DNA of 23,855 nucleotides from the NCBI GenBank assembly GCA_031406575.1, contig JANOHP010000090.1, positions 1-23,855 on the forward strand. The letters run 5' to 3'. The translations under genes were made by a program, and so were the position numbers. The notes under the pieces were generated by a model. That model was not told the DNA's origin. It worked only from the letters and a program-made list of their open reading frames with translations, and did no database searches. Below, piece by piece: positions 15,572 through 23,383 of the stretch. The stretch comes from Ga0077555 sp031406575. GTDB lineage: Bacteria > Pseudomonadota > Alphaproteobacteria > Rhizobiales > Hyphomicrobiaceae. Within the stretch, counting starts at the first letter, position 1. Every line of letters begins with the position of its first letter.

Positions 15572-18500
15572 CATCGAGGGGGGCACCGGACTGGGGTTTT
15601 GGCGTTTGCGCACGGGCGGCGCGGCGGCTGCCTGCCTTGCTGCTCGTCGTGGTGATACTGCTGTCGTGCGCGGCTCCCGCCCGGGCCTTGGACCCGATCA
15701 CTTTGTCCCCCGACCAAGACCGCATCGAAATCACCTCGCGCAGTGAAGCCTACGAAGGCCGCGGCGATTCCCTGCAAGTCGAAACGGCGCCGGGACCCGA
15801 CGGCGCGACGGATCGCATCGTCGTGCGCTCGGCCACCCCCGGCCTCAGTCCCAACTGGCTCGTCTTCGCCCTGCACAACCCGACCGAAAAAGCGATGGAG
15901 GTTTGGCTGACGGCGGATCGCTACACCGCCGTCGGCTCGGGTGCGATTTTACCCGACCTCGACTCGCGCCGCATTACCCAGGTGACGCATTCTGCCGGCT
16001 TCGCGCCCGAACGCATTCGCAACGACCGTGTCGACATCTTCCGCCTGACGATCGAACGCGGACAAACGGTGACCTATGTCGCCGAGTTGGCCACGGAGCG
16101 GTTTGCGCGCGTCTATTTGTGGAAACCGCTCGAATTCGAGCAGCGCCAGCGCGACCGCCACCTGTTCAATGGCGTCATGCTGGGTGTCATGGGGTTGATG
16201 GCGCTGTTTCTCACCGCCGTGTTCGCCGCCAACCACAAGATGATCTTTCCCAGTGCGGCGTTGGTCGCCTGGTGCATGCTGGCGCTGTTGTGCGTCGACT
16301 TCGGTTTTTGGCACAAACTCTTCCAGATGCGGCCCGAAGACAACGCCCAGTACCGGGCTGCGGGCGAAGCCGCCGTCGCCGCCAGCCTCGTTATTTTCCT
16401 GTTCACGTTCCTGCGCGTGAATTTATGGCATGGGTTCGCCCGTGTCCTGTTTGTCGCCTGGATCGTGGGTCAACTGAGCGTCGTTGCGCTGGCGGTGCTC
16501 GACCCACGCTTGGCGGCCACCGTGGCGCGCTTGTCGATCGCCGTCATCGGCGTCGTCGGCGCGGTCATCATCGGTTTTCTGTCCGTGCGACGCCTGGAGC
16601 GCGCGCTGGCGCTGGCACCGACCTGGATCTTTTTTCTGGTCTGGCTGTTTGGTGCCGCCGTCACCCTCAGCGGCCGGCTGCCGGGCGAGTTGGCGATCTC
16701 GGGCTTGGTTGCGGGCCTCGTCCTGATCATGGTGCTGATCGGCTTCACCGTTACTCAGTTCGCCTTCCGCGCCAATGAACCCGTCTACGGTATGAACCCG
16801 AGCCTGCGCCAGCTCAAGCTCGCCGCCATCGAGCAGTCGGGCGTCTCGGTTTGGGAGTGGAGCGCTCGGCGCAACGAAATCAAGTTCGATGCCGAATGCG
16901 AAGTGGCTTTGGGGCTCGTGCCGGGTGAACTGCCCACCAAGGTCGAGGATTTCCTGCCCTTCCTGCATCCCGCCGACCGAGAGCGGTTCGACGCCACCCT
17001 GCAGAGCATACGGCAGAAAGAAGGTGGCGCCCTGCGCCTCGACGTACGCGTGCGGCACGCCGACAGCTCCTATCGGTGTTTCGAACTCGATGGCGCGACG
17101 GTGCCCACCCGCGACCGGCGCGCGCTGCGCTGTGTCGGCATCGTGCGCGACGTCACCGATGCCAAGCGCTCGCAGGAACGTCTGCTCACCAATGCCGTGC
17201 ACGACAGTCTGACGGGCCTGCCCAATCGCGAACTGTTTTTCGATCGACTGGACATCGCGCTGGTTCGCGCCCGCAGCGAACGCGGTGTGAACCCGACCGT
17301 GTTCTTCATCGATCTGGACGCCTTTCGCGCCGTCAACACCTCCGTCGGCCTGATCGTCGGCGACACGCTGCTGCTCACGGTCTCGCGACGTCTCGCTCGT
17401 AGTTTGGGGCCACAGGACACGCTGGCCCGCATCGGCGGGGATCAATTTGCCCTTCTGGTCTTGGGTCAGCACGACGCGCGCGAACTGGCGCGTCTGGCCG
17501 ATCAACTCCGTTTGGCGCTGCGATCGCCGATTCGCATTGCCAACCAGGACATCGTCCTCACGGGGTCGATCGGGATCGCCGTCTACGATCGCACGCAGCC
17601 CGACGCGCGCGCACTGCTGCGCGACGCCGAGGTGGCCATGAGCCGGGCCAAGAGTGCCGGCGCCGATCGGCTGGAAATCTTCCGGTCGGAGATGCGCGCC
17701 GATCAAGACGATCGCGATGCGCTGGAAGGTGATCTGCGCCGCGCCATCGGGGGCAACCAGATCAAAATTCTCTATCAACCGATCGTGGCGCTCTCCAACG
17801 AGGAATTGATCGGTTTCGAGGCTCTCGTGCGCTGGGAACATCCCACGCTCGGCACGAAGTGGCCCGTCGATTTCGAGCCGTTGGCGGAGGACAGTGACGT
17901 CTTGGTGCAATTGGGCACTTGGGTCTTGAGTCGCGCGGTCGCCGATCTCGCGCAGTGGCAAAAGGACCTGCCGCGGCCCGATCAACCTTTGTTCGTCAGC
18001 GTCAACATCGCGGGCCGTCAGCTGATCAAGCCCGAACTCGCCCAGGAAGTGCGCCACGTCATCGGCCGCGCCGTTATTCCGCGCAGCTCGCTGCGTCTGG
18101 AAATCCCCGAAGCGCTGGTGATGTCCAACCCCGAGCAGGCAACGCAAATTCTGAGCTTGTTGCAGGAGGCCGGTGTCGGCTTGGTGCTCGATGAATTCGG
18201 CACCGGATATTCGTCTCCCGCGTTCCTGGCGCGCTTTCCCTTCGATGCGGTGAAAATCGACAAGGCGCTCGTTCAATTCAGCACGCAAGACGAGGGCGGC
18301 GCGGCCATCATGCGCTCGATGGTGGCGCTGGCGCACGAACTGGGCAAACGCATCATTGCCGACGGCGTGGAATCGCCCGAAGACGCGGCCTTCCTGCGTG
18401 CCATGGGTTGTGAAACAGCGCAGGGGTTCTACTACGGTGGGCCGATGAGCGAAGGCGAAGTCGGGCGCCTGCTCAAGCTCGTGCGCAAATCGGATCGGCG

Positions 18501-19269
18501 CATGCGGCGGCGCGGATTGGTCCGCACGCCCGACAAGAAAAAAGCGGCCCTTCCCCCGCCCCGAACAGAGCCGGATATGGCAGCGCCCTCCACGCCACCG
18601 GTGCGACCCCATCCTGCCCTTGCCAACGCCACGGCCAGCACGGTGCGGCTGCCGGGGCCACCGCCTCTCCTTGCCAGTCCGCCTCTCCCACAAGCGCCGC
18701 GCGCACCTGGTCGGCTGCGCGCCGATGCGGGAGGGTCGCCAGCGACCACTCCTCAACCCCCCGCGCGCTCGACACCCCGGCCCCTACCCCATCAGTCGCA
18801 GCCGCTCCCCATGAGTGCGCCGCGTCCCGACCCGCACACCATCGCCCGGCGACTGCCCACGGCCTCCGCGTCCCCGCAGCTTTCGAGCGGCGCGCCCAGC
18901 CGGCAACCGAAAAGCGGAACGCCCCTTCCGGCACCCAGAGCCGCGCATCCTCAACCGCCCGCGATTGCGTTCCCCGTGCCCCAACCGCGCCCCCTGCCAT
19001 CCACCCCACCGCCCAGGAGCGCGCCGCAGCAAAGTGCAGCCCAATCCCTCGCGACGCTGCAGGCGACATTGTCCTCCCCCGCCCCCAGTGACCCGAAGGC
19101 GGCGGCACTGGTCCGTCTACCAGGGCCGGAGCTGTCGTCGGGCCTGCGTGCGACACTGGATAAAATCTCGGGTCACGCACGTGGGCTGAACGCTGCAGCG
19201 ACGCCGGGACAAGACAGTCCCGAAGCCAAGCCCCCCGCCTTGAGCCCACCCAAGACCGCTGCGGAATAA
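15568..19269 (+). CDS. Membrane 7TM-PAS-GGDEF-EAL signalling protein with degenerate GGDEF and proline-rich tail
   Basis: The start is the ATG overlapping the GNAT stop; 1233 residues. In order: an N-terminal hydrophobic signal or anchor (about 19-40), a periplasmic beta-rich domain (about 45-195), seven membrane spans (about 198-400) as in 7TMR-DISM receptors, a PAS domain (about 412-530), GGDEF (about 545-700), EAL (about 725-975) and a tail of about 255 residues rich in Pro, Ala and Ser. The GGDEF site reads GGDQF (623-627) and the guanine-binding N-D pair reads N-T (VNTSVG), so cyclase activity is unlikely. The EAL site keeps E751-A-L, VNIAGRQL, the catalytic Lys (VKIDKAL), GVE and TAQGF, but DDFGTG is DEFGTG (D875-E876) and E-x-T-E is EIPE. 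Phosphodiesterase activity is uncertain; the protein may be a c-di-GMP sensor. Ligand unknown. Confidence 0.88.
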   Translation: MTSRGAPDWGFGVCARAARRLPALLLVVVILLSCAAPARALDPITLSPDQDRIEITSRSEAYEGRGDSLQVETAPGPDGATDRIVVRSATPGLSPNWLVFALHNPTEKAMEVWLTADRYTAVGSGAILPDLDSRRITQVTHSAGFAPERIRNDRVDIFRLTIERGQTVTYVAELATERFARVYLWKPLEFEQRQRDRHLFNGVMLGVMGLMALFLTAVFAANHKMIFPSAALVAWCMLALLCVDFGFWHKLFQMRPEDNAQYRAAGEAAVAASLVIFLFTFLRVNLWHGFARVLFVAWIVGQLSVVALAVLDPRLAATVARLSIAVIGVVGAVIIGFLSVRRLERALALAPTWIFFLVWLFGAAVTLSGRLPGELAISGLVAGLVLIMVLIGFTVTQFAFRANEPVYGMNPSLRQLKLAAIEQSGVSVWEWSARRNEIKFDAECEVALGLVPGELPTKVEDFLPFLHPADRERFDATLQSIRQKEGGALRLDVRVRHADSSYRCFELDGATVPTRDRRALRCVGIVRDVTDAKRSQERLLTNAVHDSLTGLPNRELFFDRLDIALVRARSERGVNPTVFFIDLDAFRAVNTSVGLIVGDTLLLTVSRRLARSLGPQDTLARIGGDQFALLVLGQHDARELARLADQLRLALRSPIRIANQDIVLTGSIGIAVYDRTQPDARALLRDAEVAMSRAKSAGADRLEIFRSEMRADQDDRDALEGDLRRAIGGNQIKILYQPIVALSNEELIGFEALVRWEHPTLGTKWPVDFEPLAEDSDVLVQLGTWVLSRAVADLAQWQKDLPRPDQPLFVSVNIAGRQLIKPELAQEVRHVIGRAVIPRSSLRLEIPEALVMSNPEQATQILSLLQEAGVGLVLDEFGTGYSSPAFLARFPFDAVKIDKALVQFSTQDEGGAAIMRSMVALAHELGKRIIADGVESPEDAAFLRAMGCETAQGFYYGGPMSEGEVGRLLKLVRKSDRRMRRRGLVRTPDKKKAALPPPRTEPDMAAPSTPPVRPHPALANATASTVRLPGPPPLLASPPLPQAPRAPGRLRADAGGSPATTPQPPARSTPRPLPHQSQPLPMSAPRPDPHTIARRLPTASASPQLSSGAPSRQPKSGTPLPAPRAAHPQPPAIAFPVPQPRPLPSTPPPRSAPQQSAAQSLATLQATLSSPAPSDPKAAALVRLPGPELSSGLRATLDKISGHARGLNAAATPGQDSPEAKPPALSPPKTAAE

Positions 19270-19275
19270 CGCAGC
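19258..19275 (+). repeat. Small hairpin spanning the EAL-protein stop codon
   Basis: GCTGCG (19258-19263) and CGCAGC (19270-19275) form a perfect 6-bp stem with the loop GAATAA containing the stop. No T-run follows. It may aid termination or mRNA stability. The remaining bases to 19475, between two convergent genes, show no gene or clear terminator. Confidence 0.25.
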
Positions 19276-19475
19276 GCGCCCCCGCCGCCTGACCAGGCGT
19301 GGGGACTGGAAGATCTCAAATCAACGCTGATGACACCTTTGCAGTCGGACGACGGCCACCTGCGCCGGCCAGTGCCGCATGTTGCGCACAGCTCGGCGCC
19401 GCTGCACCGCCCGTCCTGTCGAGCGACAACGATCGGGGCTGTGGCGACGCGCAGCACCGATCGAACGGGTCGTGC

Positions 19476-20159
19476 TCAGGCGGCGCCCTTGATGTGGCGG
19501 AACATGTTCTTGCGCGCTTCGGCGTCCATATCCGTCTTGAACGTGAACTTGTCCTTGAGCGCCACGGCGCGCACAGCCGCTGGACGCGCCGTGATCTCGT
19601 CGTGATGTCGCTTCACGTTCGGCAGTTGAGCGAACGCCTCCGCCCCCAGGATGAACGGGATCATCCGGCTCCAGCCCCACAGCGCCATATCGACGATGCT
19701 GTACGCGCCGCCGACCATGTAGGTGTTTTTGGCAAGGTGCGCGTCGATGATCTTGAAGTGGCGCATGGCCTCGTACTGATAGCGCTCGGTGGCGTAGGTG
19801 TGATCGTGCTGCTCCTTAGGCGCAAAGTGCTTGAAGTGCACCGCCTGCCCCGAGAACGGACCGACGCCCGTCGCCACGAACATCAACCACGACAGCATGT
19901 CGCCGCGCGCTGCCGCCGGCGGCATGAACTTGCCCGTTTTCTCACCGAGGTAGAGGAGGATGGCGTTGCTGTCGAACACGGTGGTGGCGCCATCGACGAG
20001 GGCCGGCACCTTGGCGTTCGGATTGATCTTCAAGAACGCGGCGTCGAACTGATCGCCTTTGCGCACGTCGACCGGCACGGGTTCGTAGGCGACGCCAGCC
20101 TCTTCGAGAAACAACGCCACTTTCGTGGGATTGGGTGAGCCGTTGAAATAGAACTTCAT
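19476..20159 (-). CDS. Glutathione S-transferase family protein
   Basis: This 227-residue protein has the two-domain GST layout. The N-terminal thioredoxin-like domain runs from MKFYFNGSPNPTKVALFLEE through NPNAKVPALVDG (with the cis-Pro after V) to DSNAILLYLGEK, which binds the glutathione gamma-glutamyl group. The C-terminal helical domain contains YSIVDMALWGWSR, the usual N-capping/hydrophobic-staple region. The SPNPTK stretch at the active site resembles the Ure2p/YfcG-like group, whose members act as glutathione-dependent disulfide oxidoreductases, so a reductase role is possible. AAAGGA lies about 10 bases before the ATG. It is downstream of the solute-binding-fold gene on the same strand with a 123-bp gap, so co-transcription is possible. 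Confidence 0.9.
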   Translation of the reverse strand: MKFYFNGSPNPTKVALFLEEAGVAYEPVPVDVRKGDQFDAAFLKINPNAKVPALVDGATTVFDSNAILLYLGEKTGKFMPPAAARGDMLSWLMFVATGVGPFSGQAVHFKHFAPKEQHDHTYATERYQYEAMRHFKIIDAHLAKNTYMVGGAYSIVDMALWGWSRMIPFILGAEAFAQLPNVKRHHDEITARPAAVRAVALKDKFTFKTDMDAEARKNMFRHIKGAA

Positions 20160-20282
20160 GAGTTTCGTGTCCTTTCAGGTGAACGTATCTGATCTTCGAC
20201 CGACCGGCAGGGTACGACGAGAGCGAGACTCGCCGGCACGATGACCAACGCGGCAGTATCGAAGCGACGGCGGCGCGGCGCG

Positions 20283-21023
20283 TCAGGTCAACGGCGCCAC
20301 CGATAAACCCTTGACCTTGTGCTTGGCAATGAAGCTCGCCACGAGCCCCGTGCGCTTGGCCTCTTCGACGAAGGCCGTCAAGAAGGCTGCGGCGTTCTGA
20401 TTTTTCTTCGGCGTGCCGACCGCCTGCTGCACGGCGGAAAACTGACCATCGAGAATGCGCCCGCCAGGCACCTTCTCGATATCCGTCAAGAGGCGCGGCC
20501 GCAGCCCCGCCAAAACATCCATTTTTTGCGCGAGGAACTGCTCGAGCGAGCTGTCGAGCGTATCCGTGCGCTCGAGCGTGGCGTGCTTGATATTGTTCTC
20601 GAGCCACAGGCCATAGGCGCTGCGTCCCGTCACCGAGATGCGAATGCCGGGTTTGTCCACATCGGCGATGCTCTTGATCGGCGAGCCGGCGGGCACGAGA
20701 TAGGTCGACTCGATCTCCGCATAGGCGGCCGTAAACGCAATCGTCTGCGCGCGCTGCGGCTCGGCCCCGATATTGCCGATATCCCAGACGTTGTTGCCGG
20801 CCTGATCGCCGAGTTCACCGGGTGATTTGAAGGCAATCAATTTCAACGGCACTCCGAGCCGTTCGGCGACGGCCGCCGCCATATCCGGCGAGACTCCCAC
20901 GGGATCGCCGCTCGCGGTCTTGCCCGTCACCAGCAGGAAATTCGACATGTTGATGCCGGCCCGCAGCACACCCGTCGGCGTGAGTTCGGCAATGACGTCT
21001 TTGGTGGGGGTTACGAGTGACAT
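20283..21023 (-). CDS. Solute-binding-fold protein (SBP_bac_3 type) without signal peptide
   Basis: I choose the ATG at 21023 (MSLVTPTKDVIAELTPTG; 246 residues), which has GGAG ten bases upstream. The open frame reaches 21074, but that codon falls inside the promoter-like hexamer. The sequence follows family-3 amino-acid-binding proteins: GVLRAGINMSNFLLV, DPVGVSPDMAAAVAERLGVPLKLI, WDIGNIGAEPQRAQTIAFTAAY and VPAGSPIKSIADVDKPGIRI. There is no hydrophobic N-terminus with either start, so the protein should stay in the cytoplasm. There are also no permease or ATPase genes beside it. It may be a cytosolic ligand-binding or enzyme-like relative (for example of the cyclohexadienyl-dehydratase sort) instead of a transport component. 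The ligand is unknown. Confidence 0.85.
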   Translation of the reverse strand: MSLVTPTKDVIAELTPTGVLRAGINMSNFLLVTGKTASGDPVGVSPDMAAAVAERLGVPLKLIAFKSPGELGDQAGNNVWDIGNIGAEPQRAQTIAFTAAYAEIESTYLVPAGSPIKSIADVDKPGIRISVTGRSAYGLWLENNIKHATLERTDTLDSSLEQFLAQKMDVLAGLRPRLLTDIEKVPGGRILDGQFSAVQQAVGTPKKNQNAAAFLTAFVEEAKRTGLVASFIAKHKVKGLSVAPLT

Positions 21024-21072
21024 GCGGGGATGCTCCGTGGGAGAGTGTGGGTGGTCGATGAGGATTGATCGC

Positions 21073-21102
21073 ATTTTAGGCGCAAGGCGTCGATGGGAGC
21101 AA
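21073..21102 (-). promoter_or_regulatory. Candidate sigma-70 promoter for the solute-binding-fold gene
   Basis: On the minus strand TAAAAT (21078-21073) is a five-of-six -10 match and TTGCTC (21102-21097) is a partial -35, separated by 18 bp. It lies about 50 bp before the ATG at 21023, and it suggests that this gene is transcribed independently of the toxin-antitoxin pair. It is supported by sequence only. Confidence 0.4.
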
Positions 21103-21162
21103 ACGTGCAGACAAAGCGAGCGGGATCGACCTCGCTCCGGTCACCGGCGTCGAGTGCGATGC

Positions 21163-21399
21163 CTATTCGACGACCGCCTCGATCAGTTCGATATCTTTTT
21201 TCAAAAGCTCATTGACGAGCTCATTCAGGGTCTTCCCCCGCGCCTCTGCCCGCGCCGTCAGGTAGTCGAGCACCTCTGGCTCGAGGTGAATCGGCGGGAT
21301 GAGAACAGCATCCGCAGAAAAGAATTTACCTCGTACGCCGGAGGAAAACTCATACTCGGGCTTCATGTCGTCTTCATCGGTCATTGTTGCCACTTTCAT
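21163..21399 (-). CDS. BrnA-like/CopG-type antitoxin
   Basis: This 78-residue acidic protein overlaps the toxin gene by 26 bases and follows it, the normal toxin-first order of brnTA. The C-terminal half, HLEPEVLDYLTARAEARGKTLNELVNELLKKDIELIE, fits a ribbon-helix-helix fold: a short strand, a helix, a GKTLNELVN turn and a second helix. The N-terminal half (EYEFSSGVRGKFFSADAVLIPP) is the part expected to wrap the toxin. In known BrnTA pairs the antitoxin binds BrnT and represses its own promoter. The N-terminal half does not carry all the BrnA hallmarks I would expect, so it may be a variant antitoxin. A second Met at residue 6 is an alternative start. Confidence 0.8.
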   Translation of the reverse strand: MKVATMTDEDDMKPEYEFSSGVRGKFFSADAVLIPPIHLEPEVLDYLTARAEARGKTLNELVNELLKKDIELIEAVVE

Positions 21400-21679
21400 A
21401 GTCCTGAACCTCCGCCTTCGTGGGCTTCCTCGCAGAAATGATCCTGATTTCGGCCCGCATTGCGGAAAGCTGCATGTGCGTATGGACGACGAGTACGAGC
21501 CGTCCCCTTCGGCTCATGCCCAATGTAATCCATCGTTCTTCGAGTGATGCGGCAGCTTCATCATAAATGGTTAGCGCCAAACGATCCGCAAAGACGGTCA
21601 TAGCTTCTTCGAACGAAATACCGTGCTTATGGACGTTCGTCGTTGCTTTGACGGGATCCCAATCGAATTCGTCTTGCAC
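21374..21679 (-). CDS. brnT: BrnT family toxin (RelE-like ribonuclease)
   Basis: BrnT toxins are small RNases of RelE-like fold that arrest translation by cleaving RNA. The signature FDWDPVKATTNVHKHGISFEEAMTVFAD is complete, followed by ERWITLGMSRRGRLVLVVHTH and IRIISARKPTKAE, which hold the conserved basic residues. I place the start at the GTG at 21679 (VQDEFDWD; 101 residues), which has GGTGGAG eight to nine bases upstream. An ATG at 21727 would add 16 residues, but those are encoded by a 10-bp-stem palindrome and precede the conserved start of the family. The gene lies 57 bp after the thiamine-diphosphate enzyme on the same strand. Local composition is less GC-rich than its neighbours, consistent with acquisition. 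Confidence 0.85.
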   Translation of the reverse strand: MQDEFDWDPVKATTNVHKHGISFEEAMTVFADRLALTIYDEAAASLEERWITLGMSRRGRLVLVVHTHMQLSAMRAEIRIISARKPTKAEVQDYESGNNDR

Positions 21680-21698
21680 ACGAATGCTCCACCTCGGT

Positions 21699-21726
21699 TG
21701 GGTCAGGCTCAGTAGCGCCTGACCCA
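21699..21726. promoter_or_regulatory. 10-bp-stem palindrome before the toxin gene, operator or terminator
   Basis: TGGGTCAGGC (21699-21708) and GCCTGACCCA (21717-21726) are perfect inverse complements around an 8-nt centre. The element fills the gap between the thiamine-diphosphate-enzyme stop at 21737 and the toxin GTG at 21679. No T-run follows in the minus direction, so an operator for antitoxin autoregulation is at least as likely as a terminator. Confidence 0.55.
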
Positions 21727-21736
21727 TCTCCGATGT

Positions 21737-23383
21737 TTACGTCGCATACCGCGTAAACGCCGTCGTCGTGGCGCGGGCTTTCCAGTCGGTTACGACGCAC
21801 ACGAGGGCTGGTTGGCCGGCGGCCACTGCCTTCTTCGCCCGCTCGAGGGCGGGGCGGATGTCTTCGGCCTTCTCCACGTATTCACCGTGCCCACCGAAGC
21901 ACTCGGCGAACTTCTCGTAGCGCGGATAGCCCAGATCGCGACCGGGCTTGTTCTGCTCGGGATCGCCCGTCCAGCCGCCGTTCTGGCTGATGATCGTGAG
22001 GATCGGCAGCTTGTGGCGGCAGGCGGTGTCGAACTCCATGGCATTCATGCCCCACGAACCGTCCCCGTGCAGCACGACCACCTGCTTGTCGGGCAACGCC
22101 ACCTTGGCACCGATGCCGAAGGGCATGCCGACGCCCATGGTGCCGTAGGCGCCCGAATTGATGCGATGCCGCGCCGTGTACTGCGGGATGGCTTGACGCG
22201 CGTAGTTGAGCGTTTCCTGCCCGTCGACGCACAGCACGGCATCACGATCGATGAAATCGCGAATTTCTTTCATCAGGCGCAAGGGGTGAATCGGCGACTG
22301 ATCGTTGGACATCGCCTGCTCGGCTTCGGCCAATTTCTGCACGTTGCGCGAGCGCAACCGCTCACGCCACGTCTCGTAATTGGCGGGCGTGACCTTGCCC
22401 TTGATGGCGTCGGTGAGCTGACCGAACGCAATTCTCGCGTCGGCCACCACACCCACATCGAGCTTGCGCGGGGTCGAGGCAATCTCGGTGGGATCGACGT
22501 CGATGCGCACCAGCTTGGCGGCGGCGTTCCAGCGCGGCGGCGCGGCGTTGCCGATCACGTAGTTGACGCGCGTGCCCACGACGATGATCAAGTCTGCGTC
22601 TTTGAAGGCAGCCGCACGCGAGGTCAAATAGGAGTACTTGTGATCCTCGGGGATGACGCCGCGCCCTTGCGGCGTGGTGTAGAAGGGAATGCCCGCTGCA
22701 TCCACGAACGCCAGCATCTCGCGCTCGGCTTGCGACCACTGCACGCCCGAGCCCGTGACGAGAACGGGCTGCTTGGCCTTGCTCAACAACTCGACGATTT
22801 CCTTGATGTCAGCGGCGTTGGCTGCCGGGCGCGCGCGCTTGGCGTAATCGAAGGGGTCGGGGTATTCGATCTTCGACTCGTCGACTTCTTGATAAAGTAC
22901 GTCACCGGGCAGATCGAGATAGCAGGGGCCCGTGCGGCCGGTCATTGCCTGCGCGATCGCCAAATGGATCAGTTCGGGGATGCGGCGGGCATGATGCACG
23001 CGATCGGCCCACTTGGTGATCGGCTTGAAGAGAGCCAGCTGATCGGTGTCCTGGAAGGCGCCGTTGTGCCAGGTGGAGACGGGCGCGGCACCGCCCAGCG
23101 CAATCACGGGCGTGCAATCCGCCCAGGCGTGCGCGATGCCGGTGACGAGGTTGGTCGTCGCGGGACCCGAAGCGGCCATGCAGAACGCCGGCTTGTTGAG
23201 CAGACGCGCATATGCAAATCCCGCCATGGCCGCGGCCTGCTCGTGGCGCACGTCGACGCCGCGCATGCCCAGCTTCAGGGCGGCCGACTCGACCGCCAGC
23301 ATGGGCCCGCCCATGATGAAGAAGAAGTCTTTGACGCCTTCGTGCTGCATCGCTTTCGCGACGATATCGGATCCGATTGCCAT
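21737..23383 (-). CDS. Thiamine-diphosphate-dependent enzyme, acetolactate synthase/oxalyl-CoA decarboxylase-like
   Basis: The ATG at 23383 (MAIGSDIVAKAM; 548 residues) has GAGAGGA about nine bases upstream, better than the open-frame extension to 23470. The N-terminal pyrimidine-binding domain has the catalytic glutamate in VRHEQAAAMAG (E48). A central domain includes KQPVLVTGSGVQWS and DADLIIVVGTRVNYV. The C-terminal domain has the diphosphate motif GDGSWGMNAMEF (from 440) with ISQNGGW in place of the usual double Asn. It belongs to the family holding acetolactate synthases, oxalyl-CoA decarboxylase, 2-hydroxyacyl-CoA lyase and benzoylformate decarboxylase. There is no regulatory (IlvH-like) subunit nearby, so biosynthetic AHAS is unlikely. 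I cannot choose among the decarboxylase and lyase reactions. Confidence 0.87.
   Translation of the reverse strand: MAIGSDIVAKAMQHEGVKDFFFIMGGPMLAVESAALKLGMRGVDVRHEQAAAMAGFAYARLLNKPAFCMAASGPATTNLVTGIAHAWADCTPVIALGGAAPVSTWHNGAFQDTDQLALFKPITKWADRVHHARRIPELIHLAIAQAMTGRTGPCYLDLPGDVLYQEVDESKIEYPDPFDYAKRARPAANAADIKEIVELLSKAKQPVLVTGSGVQWSQAEREMLAFVDAAGIPFYTTPQGRGVIPEDHKYSYLTSRAAAFKDADLIIVVGTRVNYVIGNAAPPRWNAAAKLVRIDVDPTEIASTPRKLDVGVVADARIAFGQLTDAIKGKVTPANYETWRERLRSRNVQKLAEAEQAMSNDQSPIHPLRLMKEIRDFIDRDAVLCVDGQETLNYARQAIPQYTARHRINSGAYGTMGVGMPFGIGAKVALPDKQVVVLHGDGSWGMNAMEFDTACRHKLPILTIISQNGGWTGDPEQNKPGRDLGYPRYEKFAECFGGHGEYVEKAEDIRPALERAKKAVAAGQPALVCVVTDWKARATTTAFTRYAT

Noticed and set aside
16423..18756. 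777-residue minus-strand frame opposite the GGDEF/EAL gene
   Set aside because: It shows no recognisable motif, and the opposite strand encodes a well-defined multidomain protein.
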